Assembly (NCBI GenBank): GCA_900708905.1
Contig: CAADRB010000061.1
Coordinates: forward strand, 444,127-508,126
Length of the DNA: 64,000 nucleotides
Reading direction: 5' to 3'
DNA from: Hymenolepis diminuta
Taxonomy: Eukaryota > Platyhelminthes > Cestoda > Cyclophyllidea > Hymenolepididae
In this document: piece after piece, positions 1-14,000 of the stretch
Position numbering within the stretch: the stretch's first letter is position 1
How the letters are laid out: each line of letters opens with the position of its first letter
Made by a program: the position numbers and the translations under genes
The notes under the pieces: generated by a model
Databases searched by the model: none
Told to the model about the DNA's origin: nothing
The model's input: the letters and a program-made list of their open reading frames with translations, nothing else

Positions 1-320
1 GTGTTGAGGAAGAGAGGAGATGAACAGGACATGTGTAGGAGTCCGTACTGACCAGCGTGTGTTGTCCTCGTCTGGAAAACGAGGTTAGCTTTATATGAGT
101 CACTTGGGTAAGGCCATGCCAGAGCATGAGTGCAGATGTGCCTTTTATGTGAAGCGAGGCGGTAATAGCAAAGGGGGGAGATCGATGAACGCGTTTAGAC
201 ATGTCAGACAGGGGTTATGCGTCATAGGGACATAAATGAGGTAACCCCAACTTCGTGGGGGTATTGTCGGGGTAGTGTGGAGAATGTGAATAAAGGGTAA
301 TTTTGGAAATGCATAGAGAG
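1..320 (+). repeat. Interspersed repeat family C, copy 1 (cut by the window edge)
   Basis: Matches the reverse complement of about 33055-33395 over nearly its whole length. Long shared blocks include tatgagtcacttgggtaagg (tatgaatcacttgggtaagg in the other copy), tttagacatg.cag and gcgtcatagggaca, with a gap-tolerant match as far as the tattgtc and gcgaataaag/gtgaataaag blocks. It is more G+C-rich than the flanking DNA. Confidence 0.75.
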
Positions 321-2918
321 CTATCCTTTAAGTTCTGCATTAGAGGCGTCTTCCCAATTCATGTAATCTTGTCTGTTTCAGCTTTATCTTCTTCCATTAA
401 GCTTGCACAAAATATCTCTAAAAACTGGAAGACTTATAGTTCGGCTAAACTCCATTTTCCTAATCTTAATAATTTTATAATCAAAAGTTCTCAACAACTG
501 GTACCATATTTCACACTCGGTTAGGCAAGCATTCAGAGGTAAATTAGATAGATTTTTAAAATCATTTAAAAGAATGCATTTAAGATATGATTTGGACGTT
601 GGATGCAGAGCGTTCATTGCATTATTTGCGTTTGGTTTTGCGTATTCATTTGAACAGCTGAACTGAAGAAAAATGTTCTGATTAAAATGCTATGAGTCGC
701 TTGTGATTAACTTTGTCTAGAGTCTGAGTTAATGTTTTAGACAGCTTTGCGGTTGTCAAGATCGCTATTAACCAACAAGACTTTATCGGCATCCTTACAT
801 CAGCCCGCCTGTAAAACTCATGTTTGAACTCAAATGATCATCAAACGATACTCTCCCCTTTTCATCCCCTTTAATGACCACGCATTTATTCCTACCTTCG
901 TACCCCGACCCCCTTTATCGTTCTTTAACTATTTCAATTATCTACTTACTGTATCCATATATACAGAGATGTAATTTAGACGGATTTAGAGACATATCTA
1001 CTCACCTCTCTCTTCTCCAACTCCTGTCAGTCAGCTCCCCTCTGGATTAATTTTAGATTTTATTAATTAAGCATCTGAATAATAGCTGAATGGCCCTACC
1101 CAAAGACCTCCGAAGAGACGCACTTCTCCAACAGCACATTCCAAGTGAAACCGACTACTACTGCTAGTGGCTAGAGATGGACAAAAGTATACGTAGAGCA
1201 TTAAAACCCCATCATTGATGATTAAATATATAGCTTATCCCTCAGTATAAATCTGTACCTATTTAGAGGTTTGTAGTTAATAAATAAATGGACTTTTGTT
1301 GGGTATTGATCCCTTTTTGCAGTTTGAGTAATGGTATGTCGACGCGAAGAAATTATTTTATTTAGTAGAAGAAAAATAGTTATTGGATATTCCCTCTTGA
1401 GAAATGATACCTTTAATATTTACATCCACAACATTTTCCCACCAGTCCTTGTGTTTACATTATTGGTCTGTTTGCATATCTCAAGGTCTTTTTCTCAGTT
1501 AAAAACCCAATCAAATGTATAATTATATAACATTACTTAAACATTAACATTAAAAATATATTTTGCATCTATGCATCTATATTACAAATCATTTGGTAAA
1601 GTAATTAAAGAAGAAAATAAGTAATAGGTTTGAATTTCATATTAACCAACATTTTAATGTCCATGCAATTTCCCATTGTCCACACTTATGGAATTATGGA
1701 AGGCTTCAATGATTTCAAATCAGCTTTCTTTCCAGAAAAGTTTATTGTGTTAAAGCAAGTTCCAGAAGAATAATAATTACGATCATTTCCCATGAAAGAG
1801 GAAAAATTACTATTTCATTCAATTAATGGTAATGGTAATCGGATAGAAGTTAAGAATAAAGGCAAAATATTAAAAGGTTTCATTTAATTTGATTTTTGGA
1901 TGCAGATTTCGCATCTATCTGCTATATTTCCGTGTTTTACATTCTTTTGTTTTTAAGGTTCAAATTCTAATATTTTTCTTCTAGTTCAGAGCTACCCTGC
2001 AAATTAATTCGTTCATCTGTTCATATTAAACATTACGGGTTTGAACCGTTTCAGCATAATTTTTTTAAACAGGTCAGATATTTGTAAGTGTTTACTCACT
2101 AAGATTTTATTAACATTACGGAATGTGATAATATGCTGATCAAAATTGCAAATCACTCAGTATCATTGTATTTTTTAGCCAGTTTAAAGAATAAGTGAAT
2201 AGGTTATTGCACAGATTATTGGTTTTCTGTGTTTTTCATTCCAGATTGTACTCATAACTTCGTGATATTGGTAGCACGCAGACGGTAATGAAGTATTAAG
2301 TGGAAAACATGATATCTAATCATTTTGCTTGTTTTTCTTCCCTCTTTAATATAATCCTAAGAATTTTCAACTTCAAAGATTATATTAACCTCCATAATTT
2401 CGCACAATTCCAGTCAAACATATCGAATAATTTTGTAGACAAGGCGTGGTTTTTACGAATAACTGCACAGTTTTGCCTTTTTAAAGATAGGAATATGAAA
2501 TTAATCATAATGCTTTGCCATCGGATTAACTTCAGATTTATATTCTTGATTAATAAAAGCAGAAACTAAGAAGATGAATGGAGAGAACATTTAAAATGAC
2601 ATAACGTGGGATATTTGCATAAGCTTTAATCAAATATTATAGTTTGTTATGCGATAGTTTTATTTCTGCTGCAATAAACATCAAACCTTGAGAAGTGACA
2701 TAGATTTGTATGTATTTTAATCATTTCAGGTATTCAATTGTCCAAGGCCATAAATGGATACAGCGCGAATTTAGAATTTCTGGCTGTTCTTCGTAATCTG
2801 GTATGTTTTCGCCTTTATCTTATTTTATTTTTCGATTTTCGTGATTTTGGCAGTTTCTTACTATTTTGAGAGACGGCCTCATCTGGAGTATATGTATGTT
2901 TAATTAATCATTCTGGAT
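321..2918 (+). other. Upstream region of the RUSC-like gene
   Basis: No coding sequence recognised. A possible non-coding 5' exon at 2730-2800 has good splice sites on both sides (TTTCAG| and |GTATGT). Promoter not identified. Confidence 0.4.
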
Positions 2919-5060
2919 ATGGAGAATCCAGTCTCAGAAGGATATATAAGAACGCCAATACGATCTCCAGAGGCAAACAGAGTCCTTAAATTTTCAGCAA
3001 CCGATCAGAATAATTCAGACAATACAGCACAAGATACCTCTCCATTAGATGGATGTATTAACACTGCTTCTATCCTTCTTGAGCCCAGTGAATATTTCTT
3101 TGATGATGAATTCGCCGTCCCTTTTGACGCGAACCTTCGGGATGAGTCCTCAGTGCGTCAACAAGATTTCATTGATGAGAGTGATGAGGGCATCTCTTCT
3201 TCTGGCCTTCTTGCACCTCCGCATTCTCGTTCTGATTCATGTCTTTTCACTCAACCCGATCCTGGCGATTGTGTCCATGATGGTGTCGATAATCATACAA
3301 ATGTTCGTTCTTCCTCACGTTCTCACCATAATAATATGTGTTGTCCGGATAGTACCAGTGCCACTAATGTTAGCTCCAACTTCAATCGAATTCATCGTAC
3401 CCTCTCAGCAGACTTCTCCACTGTCTTACATGATATTAATGCTATGGATAAACTGTTTGACAATTACACGATAACTTTCAGTGAGCACCAACAACAAGTC
3501 CCCAATAATATCCCACCATCTGTCACTGGAAGTTGGATGCAAACAGTTCTAGAAGGTTCCTGTTGTCCGCGTGTGAAAGAACTGCTCAAACAAACTGCTG
3601 AAGCTTTAGACTACCGACTTGCTTGGGGAGAGGTTCAGATGGGACTTGAGGATGGTTCAATAATGTTACCAGCAAGTTCCAGAGCAAAACAGATTGGTAA
3701 AATCCAGCGGTCCACAAGTCATGGAAATATCTTTACCGCTGCTAGCTTGGCTGGTATGAGACGAGCTCTTGCAAATATAAAAATCTCAGCTCCCAAAACA
3801 TACCGCTCTGTTGGTGTGTCAACGTCTGATTGCTCTGTTGGTGAGTCATCTCTGCCTGACACAACAACTACTGCGACTGCTGGGACAACAACTTGGGCTC
3901 GCGTCAGAAGCAGTCGGGAGTCATTAAATAACAAGAAGATTGGAAATTCTACTACTGTAGTCCCTACACCACCCAAATCAAATGTTCCGGAGTCTGTTGT
4001 AACCTGGCGGGCGATTAAAGAAGCTGCCGGAAGTGAATTAACAACATGGGGTCAGTTGCGACGCACAGCTTCCCTTGGAAATCGCAAGGTGAAAGTTACC
4101 TCCGATGTTAAGAAGAATGTCAAACCTCCTAATATGTGTACATCTCTTATATCTCCTGGATTTGAGATGGCTCTTAAATCTCCACTTTCTCATAAAGCCA
4201 TGCATAGGTACTCGGGAACTCTTCTTGAAATATTTATGCGTGCTCGAGCTAGGGATCTAGTGTCAAGTTCCTGTCCATCCTCTACTGGAATGGAAACGAA
4301 TGCGGAAAACACGCCCAAGATTATTCGGAGACCGGGATTCAGTCATGGAGATAACAGTTCTACGAACTTCTCTATTCAGACAAATGCTTTGATGCTCTCA
4401 TTAGGCACTGAAACAGAACAGACTGGTGAAACGGTTGAAAAGAACCCGGATACTTTTCTCCGAACAGCTATTCCCCCGCCGAAAATGTCTCAGCCACCTC
4501 TTGTACCCCCACGAAAATCCAGTGTTGGTTCCCGCCGTCTAATGTACGTCAATCGGTCTGGGGGAACGTGTTTTGCCTCCAGGCTCAATTCTGATCACCC
4601 TGACAACAATCTCCTAACTATGTCTGCTGATCCTGAATCTGAGTGTATGACTCGATTGAGAGAAGCCTCTTATCTCGCCCACTTGAAAAACTCTCGAGCA
4701 GGAATAGTCTATCCTGGATTAGGTAAACTAGCCATCCCCAAACCCTCAAGAATTGAGAGCAATACCTTCCTATCACAAACACTTCCAGACTTATCACTCC
4801 TCGGTAAAGCGGCTGAGCAGGAGGTGAAATCTGGAACTCCGACAACTCGCGTTCTCTCGGTGTTATCGAAGGCTCCTCGTAGAGCTGCGTCTTCGGTTCC
4901 CTCGTCGAGAAATACCGCATCAGCCGGTGGTTCCCGTCCTTCAAATACGGAAATTGATGCTTTGCGACAGAGAATAGGGACTCACGTCGGACATAGGGCC
5001 TCTGATGTTGTCGCTGATTCTCGTTTAATGGATATTCTGCTAAGAAAATCGCAAAGTAGG
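2919..5060 (+). CDS. RUSC-like gene, coding exon 1 (N-terminal low-complexity region)
   Basis: Encodes residues 1-714. The reading continues past the donor (AGG|GTAAGT at 5060/5061) for only six more codons before a stop. The region is rich in Ser, Thr, Asn and Arg, with an acidic patch near residues 67-92. A more ordered, charged stretch follows at about residues 206-262 (SWMQTVLEGSCC to KQIGKIQRSTSHG) and may be a conserved motif. The Pro-rich segment with PLVPPR is at 527-532. Confidence 0.85.
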
Positions 5061-8000
5061 GTAAGTTTATTAATTTGATGTACCGATAACATGCTGCTTT
5101 ATTCAAGGTGGTACACATAATGATATTGGATGCATTGCTTTACTGTATTGAACTAGATAGGGCTATGTTATAAATAGTTGAAGTTGTTTCGGTAACTTCT
5201 TAGAAATTAGGTTGTGGTTGACTTTTGCATGCCTAAGATTGAAGATAGCATTGTACCTAAAGCGTTAAGAAATGCGGTACTGGCAATCAATAGAATTTGA
5301 TTTACGATTACATCTTGTATGCATTTCCTAGTTTTCTGATTTAGCGATTTATTCGTTCTTTGCTCTTCTTTTCGAGGTTGAGGGGGTGGATCGATCGGCA
5401 TCAGAACCGGATGTGATTGATACCAACAAGAGTCCCCTTATGACTTCATCTCTAACTAAGGAAACCTCCAAAATACCTCCTTTGGATTTTGACTCTTTGC
5501 GTTATCGTGCTCGATCGCAGTCAAATACATACAAGAAAAGTGTTAGTTACAATGGAAATATTCATCGACTTCCTGAGGGAATTAACATCTGCCGATCACC
5601 CGATAAAAATCGATTTGGGTCACCCGATCCTAAAGGTATGTAATGGACCGCAAATAGTTTAATAAATCTATTAGAGTTCTGGTCTCCTGAGTAGGTTTTA
5701 ATTTTGCTTCTAGTTATTCCAAAGAGCTGGGGTCTCTATGGCCACGACCCTCTTCCATTGGCCGTGTTCCAACCCTCAAATGAAGATACTTCAAGCGATG
5801 TTTCAAGCACAACTAAGCCGTCTGATGTGGATGTACGCTATCATGGTGAGTAAATTTTTTTTCTTAAGCAAACAAAGAATTTGCAGTGGTTACTTTTGGC
5901 TAATAATGCTGCCAGTATGACTCATCTGACTAAGCGTCAACATGTGATAGAGTTTTCTCTTGTGTGCCTGCTTGTATGCAAGCTCTACATCATGCAAGCC
6001 AAACCTGTATCTTTAGCGAGTTAATTAATTCATGGGGAAGAAGTGAATTTTACCATTTTTTTTGCACTCTTGAAGATGGGAATATGTACTACCGTAGATA
6101 GAGGTCATGATCTTAATTAGTTGCCCGTAAGAGAAGCGGTTTCATTAAGGTCATGTGGTGGAAATCAGTAGTTAGATATTTCTAGTTTCTACTAATTTCC
6201 CCTGCCATCAGATGATAGGAGGAGAGAGAGAAGACTTGCATCTAGATTTATTGGTAGTAATCTTAAAAGAGTGGGAAAAGAATTAGTAATTAGGTGCGAG
6301 AGATTGAGTTTGTTCAGTGGAGTTAACGTAAGTCACGTTCTAGTGATACAGTTTTATATACTTACATGGAAAATATATATAGCTAATTTTTAAAAGAAGG
6401 ACAAGATCGGATGAAGATATAGCCCTACGGGGAAATGGGTAAATATAAAATCTTGATTGGAGCTGTCGAGAGCTCAACGTGAGGTTCGAATTTCTATGCT
6501 AGTTATTCACGTTAATTGAGGTTTTAGAACTCAACAATGGCGTTCAAATTCCGTAATGAATGCCTGGCGATCTACCCTTGAGATCAAGCCGGTTGCTAGA
6601 CCTGTTTCAGAGTTGTTAATTTCTTGAAGGCAGAGAACTCGTCCTCATGGAAAATTATCAAATTTTATCACTACAGTCACATTTCAAAACACCATTAGGT
6701 TGTATTACGCATTTAACGCTAAATAACGCTAAATGTCAGTTTTATCGTATTATGGGTCTTTTATTGACTGGAGGTTATATTGAGTGTTTTTTGCTTCTTG
6801 AGAATAACTGGCGATCTCCGTAGTTGATAGTGTGCTTGTCAGTTAAACCTATAAATGATTCACCTTTCCTATATGTGCACGTAAGGGTTGCTTACTTGTT
6901 CCCTTCTGTATTGACAATTCCCACATTATTGCGCGATAGATTTAAATTCAACTTAATTGCAATAGTTGGCCTCTTTCAATTTACCGTGCTTATGTTAATA
7001 GATGCTTCCTGCAGCCCTCTTAGTTGATTACTTTCTCAATACTGAAATTTTCCTAAGCTATGTTTCCTTTCCCCTGGAAGGTACTTAACATATTTTGTCT
7101 TATAGAGGCGTACTGCGCTGATAAATGTTGTTTTTTAGGCACTAGTTGATCGCTTTTTGTATTTGTGCAATAATAATGGAATCCTTTTTGACGTTTAGTT
7201 TACCAGAATCTCAATTTGTGGTATTTAGTTGACTTGATCATTAAATTTCTTTTGGCGGAGAGGGTAAGAAGATTAAAAAGAGAAATCGATTCTGAAAATT
7301 ACTAGTATTTCTCGATTCGGTTGTAATATTTGAAAGTATTAGTTTTGTTTAGAGCTTAGATGAATGTGGATGCCTGCGCTTTTTCAGATTTGTACTTGTA
7401 ATAGTATTTACTACCAGAAAAGTAGTATTTATTAGATTAGTTAGTAGCTTCAATCCAATTAGCATATCTAATGTAATTAGGGTAATTACTGATTTTATAA
7501 TAAACATCACGACTGCCGTTGGCGCATTTTGATGATGCTGGTGACCTCCTGTTTTCCTCATTATTAAATCCTTTTTATTTGGAATAGAGTTGTAGTGATT
7601 GTGACTGTTAGGTCCTTAGTAAAATTTTAAATGTAAACAAAAATACGAAGAGAGAATGTGCTTTCTGTTAAGTAGTGAATATATGCGGGTAGTATACTCT
7701 CATTCTTCCATTATATTTTGTGTCTAATCAGTTCAATTTTCCTTTTTTATTAAAATCTTGAGTTCTGATTTTAGTAATAACTTGCTTATCATTCCCACAT
7801 TTTTTAAACTTTTGACAATGCAAGACCTTATGCTGTGATTTATAGTTTTTATTTATTCATCCTTATTTAGAATGATGGCATTTTACATCTCACTAATGTT
7901 AACCTTTCGGTTTAGTTCTTGTTATGAAAGAAGGCATTGATATAAGTATGGCACGCGTACTTGCGTCGCCAATGGTAGAAGAGTACTTATATAATTTGGG

Positions 8001-11000
8001 CTACCCACTGAGGATTACTAAGGTTACAATTGCTCAGACCCGGAAGTAAGAAGAAAGAAGACTTTTAACACAGCGAATAATTATTTTTATCACTTTTAAG
8101 AAAAGTGGAGCTGTTTGTATATAACCTGCATATTTGGGATTGAGTGGCTACCTGGTTGACCAATAATAGAGCATTGATAATAATGCATTCCCAGATACCC
8201 GTTTGTAGAAACAGGAGTGGAATAATCTAGCGAATATCTGCAGCATTTCCATTACGTCTACATTCGATATTTCTATGACTTTCTAATCCTAATCTACTTA
8301 ATTGTATTAAAAAATTGTTTAGCAATTTTGATTTAGTAACGCCTTTAGTTGTAGTTTTTATACACCTCACTTGATTATATGACTATTTACGCCATATATG
8401 ATGACCTGAATTTTTCCAGATATATGTGTATATTTTTAGTCCAATGTGTTCGGTTAATTGAAAAATACAGAATCACCTGATCACCACTGAAATCTTTCTT
8501 TTTAAAAATTTCAGCCATGGTGATGGACGTAGTTCGAGCCGTTCAAGAGACAATCGCCTACTTTTGTCAGTCCACCATCTCTTCAGGCACTCCTGAGGGA
8601 AGTAATATCACGGGATCATCTTCGTCGGGGTCAGGAGGTACGGGTATTCCCAAACCCGTCCAACACACCCCCAACTACCGGTGCTACTCCTCTCTGGCCG
8701 CTCTTGGTGGTTCTGGTCGAAGCAGTCTTGTCGCTGTAGTTAACCCTCTCATGGTACTCATATCTGATGGCCTGCTTCCACCTCAAACACGTGCCATCTT
8801 TACCAGCAAACCTAAATCTCGTATTTGGACTCTTGTGGAGGATAGCTGTCGACCTTGTAAGTTTGCAAGTTTTGTATTACTATTTGCATTATTATTCCAA
8901 GTAGCCACATTAGATGTTTATTTTGAGTCTGCTCTGAATCTACTTAAACACTGGTATGGGTTGCAGCTTATGTATGCACATTTCGTAGACAAGGAATTAT
9001 GAAGAAAATTTGTTTGAGCAGGAAATTGGTTAAGGAAATTCGCATAGAGTAAACTTCGGTGATCTCTGAAAAGTTAAAACATCTTAGCTACTCTTAAATA
9101 GTTGTTCTGTGGGTATCAAAAGAGATAAATGTATGAATATAGACAAGGTCAACCTCTCGATTCAATCTATACCAGATCTTGCAGTTTGAACTTCAAACCA
9201 AGTCGATGAAATACATGGGTGCCGAGATTTGACAGGAGGTCATTCTTAAGTAATGAATTCTGGTTATCGAGAGTGACGTGGGAGGTGAAGTATTTTAATT
9301 TCACATGCCATGATCATAACATCTGTTCATTTTTTTCGCAATACAGTAGTTTGCACGTGTGTCAGTGATTTAAAGTCGCTTTAAGAGTAGTATTTACTTT
9401 GTGCGTCAAGTTGTCAGTCTTTTATTCAAATATAATATTCGAAACTTCCTCTTCATTAATATGTTCATCTCAATGGCACGAGTTTGATGTTCAATACAAA
9501 ATTACAAAGAAGGACTGTTTTCAATGCCTATTATTATTTTAAAAAATGGGTATGAAAAAATGCCCAATTAAATCTCGTTTTTCAACAACTTTTCTATCCC
9601 ACTGTCAGATCTTCTAATGGATTAGTTATAGAAGTAAGGATTTGTTTACCTCGTTCACCACTTTTCGATTACAGAAATTGCCAACTTTCGCGGTGACAGT
9701 TCCGCCTAACACGGTGGTCTTGATTTCTACTTTGGTTCTAAAAGTTTTGCCTCCAGGTTAATTCTCAGTAAAATACTATACCGTTTCCATTAGCGATATT
9801 TTGTGTATCAGCAGTACGAATCAGTAGATGTGGCGTTCATTCACAAATTCTTTAAATTCAGCCGATTTAATGATCACATTGGTTTTTAATGGTGTATATT
9901 CTCCTATTCAGCAACTGTTTTACTCTATCTCCTTGATATGATGTAGTAGTAAGGTATGTGGTTAGTCCTGTACTATTGAAAAAGCTGGAATATTTGCATG
10001 GGTAGAGCTGTATGTAAGTGACTGATATGCCATTTCAATTTAAATTAATATATGTACATTCATTCAGTGTCATTCAGTGAACACTGTCTCTCATTCTCGA
10101 TTGGTGGATTATTAAACAGCTGTTACCGAGGTGATTAAATGCAGGATAGTTATATCCCAGTATGTGATCATTGGTAGCACACAGAATGAGTTCAATCCTT
10201 TAAGGAAATCATTGACTACGCTTAGCAAGGACAGAGGCAAAGTATTTTGCAACCGCTCTTTTCAAAAATTTGAATTCTACTGCCCTCTTAATGGCCAGAA
10301 ATAACAAGTGCTTTTGATCATCCACACCATTAGATGTACGACAATGAACGTAGATCCAGTGACCTCACTTAACAGACGTGTACGCTGACCACTGCACTAC
10401 TGAAAATCATAATCTTCTACCCTTCCTTGGACTAGTTTTTGTCAATACGGTCGGTCATGCCGTTTGAACAAGTGATCTTCGACATTTACAAATGTGTAAT
10501 TTTCTCTTGAATTCCACGCTTTCGATTTATTTCTTAACGCCCCCTTTTTGTTTTCTCATTTTGAGTGCATGTTTATTCTTTGGTTACTATATATAGCTCT
10601 GCATCAGGACAGATGGCTTTACTCCCAAGCCTAGCAAAAGAGGAGATCATTTGATGGAAATGCGAGTGTGGGGGTTTTCTGCCATAAAATTGTTGCCGAT
10701 AGTTAAATGGGTGGGCGGTCTTTTTGCCGCTGTTAGTTGATCTTCTCTCCAATTCTCATTGCGGTTGTAGTATTTTTAGTCCTTTCAAAAGAGTGATAAG
10801 AGAACTTGTTGATTCATTAGCTCTCACTAGCAAAAGTGATCCGGTGACTTATAGAAAATTCGGTCAGCTAGTAAGAAAATAATTCCTCCTAAAGACTTAC
10901 CGAGTAGATCATATCTCGCAGTTATTAAAAGTAAAATAGATCAGTCCACACCCAGTGAGCAGAATGACCGACCGCACTGGTTAGGTATGACTTGTTTAAA

Positions 11001-14000
11001 AAGTGGTACAAAATTCGAGTGACTTGTGTGAATGGCTGTATGATGCCACTCCTCTACTCAAGGAACATTTTTTTATAAATGGAAACTGAAACTATTTGCG
11101 AAATATTTTGCTATACAATTGGTTGAATTGGCTATCCTGGCATTCACTGCTTCCTTGATAAAGGGAATGATAAAATTTATTCTTATGTAACAGGACGGTA
11201 TTAATTTGAGTCATCTAAACTATTTGCTTTACTCTTCATTGCGAGTTTTCAGCCGAGAACTTTATCAAATAAACTATACCTAATGCGTACTCTATTTTTT
11301 TCGATTTGCTTTTTAATATGAATCTATCATATTTAGTATGACGGTTTGGAAAAGGCTAGTATCATTAATCTGTAGCTTGAGTTTACATTATATGAGAGCA
11401 AAGAAAACATATTTTAAAGGCAATATTTTATACGGTTAATTTGTTTTCAAATAGTTCGCCGTATTCTTAAGTTTAATAGAAAAATTCCCTTCTTTCAAAT
11501 AGATGAATAGTTAGCGTATTTCTTAAGACTCTTAGAAGTTCTGTTTTTCATAGGATATTTCAGTCTTTATTTGTACTATGAGAGCTCGGTGGAATTGCAC
11601 ATCTCTTCTCATGAAATGTAAAAATGAATTCATTTAATCCTATTTCGATATATGAAGTATCTAAATATGATCCACCGCAATTCCATTTCGATACTACAGT
11701 CGAAGTATCCGATTTCCACCATCTTCCATCGCATAATTTTCTTCCATTAATCTTCAGCTCGTAAATGTGAGATGATTACCCCTTCTCCTTATTGTTATTT
11801 TCGGTTTCTAATGACGCTTGGTCTCTTTGCTACCAACAGCCGCATGCTGTTACTGCTACCGCTGTTAGCAAATTGTTTTTAGATGCCTAATGAACAGGCA
11901 GTCAGGCAATACACAGCTGCTTCTTATACCGCTCTGCAATGGAATAGTCTGCTACAGATATAGCAATGTATTTTCGCGCTTACCGTTGGCATGGCCACGC
12001 GCAATAACGCCGAACGTGTGCGCTCTTGCTGGTAGCCAATCAAATCGCATGATGAGTGTCGTCATCGTCGTTTTAAGTTACTGCTGATGATGACGACCAT
12101 GATTTTGATGATGCGAAACTTGGTCCATACAGTTGTGTGATGCGTGCCAGGCAGCTATCCTGTTCTGTTCTTTTACTTGTTCTGTTTTGTTCATCAGGAG
12201 TAAAGGTTATTGATTATTTGTGTGATTATAGTTGCAAATAGTCAAATTTCAGATATTTTCCGTAGTACATTACGCTCTTCCATGATCCGTATTCTGATTC
12301 GTAAAATTCCAAAAAGTAATCAAAATATGCCAGCTAAATTACCACTTTCGCTTCGCAATCCCGAGCCTATCTAGGCTAATATGAAATTAGTTCCTTAATA
12401 CCTTTTCCATTCAAATGTGAGTAAAGAAATAATATGACCGTATCAGCTGAATTTTGTCAGCTTTTCCGATTTCCAAATTAGATATCCACAGTATTAATCT
12501 GCTAGCAAAAATTTAGATTGATTTAATTGCTGTTTAAAAGTCATCAGAGTTACTTGATACATTTATTTAAAGGAAATACCAGTAGGGCTGTATCCTAGAA
12601 GATTATTTTATACGGTTCAACAGCCAGCCAAAAAAAAGTTTTGCAAGTTTTAATTTTGGTAAATCAATTGACTAGGAGGAAGAGTAAGTCAACCTGATGA
12701 GGTATAAAACGGGGGAGAGAGATGCTAAGAGGCAGACAATAAACCCGAGGTATCAAGAGCCTTACTTTATTCGAATTTTGGAAGGACTGAGATATCTTTG
12801 TTCTCATATTCTACTAATGTTCGAATTTGATGATTTGTCTCCCCAGTTCATGGGTAAGATTATCCCCATGATATTCGGAGGTCGTTGTTTGTTCCATTTA
12901 ATTCCGTGGTTGGTCATGTCGCTTCAGTTTATATAAATCTTCTTACAACCAAGTGTGGATAATTGAGGCTAGTCAACAATGGTTTCCTAAGCTAAAGGGG
13001 ATATCTCGGGTGAGCTTTGAGTCTAGTCGGTTAGGTAGGCCGTCAACAGGGTGATGAGCACCACCTGAGTGGTATGAAAGATGTTATCATTTCTAGTTAG
13101 TTTAAACTTCACATGTCCTAACTTAGAAAATCCTACTAGGTATAATTAATGATGCGAAAATGCAAGTTCTGCTTTTTTGGGAAATGATCATGGTGTCCAT
13201 ATTTCTTGGATGAGATTTCATTATTATTAACAGTGACATGTGATTGATTTTGTTATGTAATGTGTTTTACGCTTGTTTCGGACATCTTATGGTATTAAAA
13301 ATAAATGGATTACTTCAAAAGTGGGTTATACTTTTGGTGCTTTTAATGATCAGAAAAACCCATTTATCAATCTTTAAGCAATAAAAACGAACGTTCATGT
13401 TTGATGCTCCGAATTGCGTCCCTCATCATCAAGTCGCATGAATTCTTTTAATACCTCTTTTCACAAAATCCATTTCATTTCTCTACTCTCAGTACTATAT
13501 TTACCAGTGACGTCAACTTAACTCTGCAATTCCCTAAGTGCTAAACTTTATAGCCTTTTATTTAAAAGTTTCGACATAAAGACACCGTTCGTTTCTTTAT
13601 AGCTCTGATTCGGAACAATTATTAAGGCGGCCATTTTTACCCTCGGTCGCCAAGTTTTGTGCATTTCTTTTAAAAAAATTCAACGCTTTTTCATGCCTTA
13701 AATTTTTAATTCGACCTTCCACTCAAATAGCTTCCAGGTTCGGCCATAAATAGAATATGAATTAACAGTTCCTTTAACATTACCTGCTCTTAAATGTTTC
13801 TTATCGTTGAAAGTTATCTATATTGGAGCCGTATTTAATTCTGTTTTTGTTCTTTTAAGCCGCATATCTGGGCAAAATCGAGCACCACATCTTAAATGAA
13901 GCAGTCAATCAAGTGAAGGCAATCACTGGAGCTATTAGTGAAAAACTCCGTTTCCGAGCATTTGTCTGCGCCTGTCTCAAGTAAGTTGCCTACTACCTTA

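Larger units (their letters stand above)
8857..13859 (+). other. RUSC-like intron 4 (about 5 kb)
   Basis: Holds the tRNA-like module at 10.3 kb, the C+G-richer island at 11.8-12.1 kb and a family A repeat at 12.7 kb. A YY1-like GGCGGCCATTTT sits at 13626-13637, about 230 nt before exon 5. No gene. Confidence 0.6.

Noticed and set aside
2730..2800. Possible coding exon before the RUSC-like start: one frame reads IQLSKAINGYSANLEFLAVL with good splice sites.
   Set aside because: Its frame cannot be joined to the ATG at 2919, because an in-frame stop at 2901 and the lack of an acceptor block it. I kept it only as a possible 5' UTR exon.
10315..10400. Functional tRNA with a GTT anticodon.
   Set aside because: The acceptor and T stems do not pair, so it is listed only as a tRNA-like repeat.
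10574..10605. miR-9-like seed (tctttggtta).
   Set aside because: The following sequence does not form a miRNA-like hairpin and the match stops after the seed.
12697..12936. 79-codon open frame in RUSC-like intron 4.
   Set aside because: Belongs to interspersed repeat family A, copies of which contain stops in the same frame.
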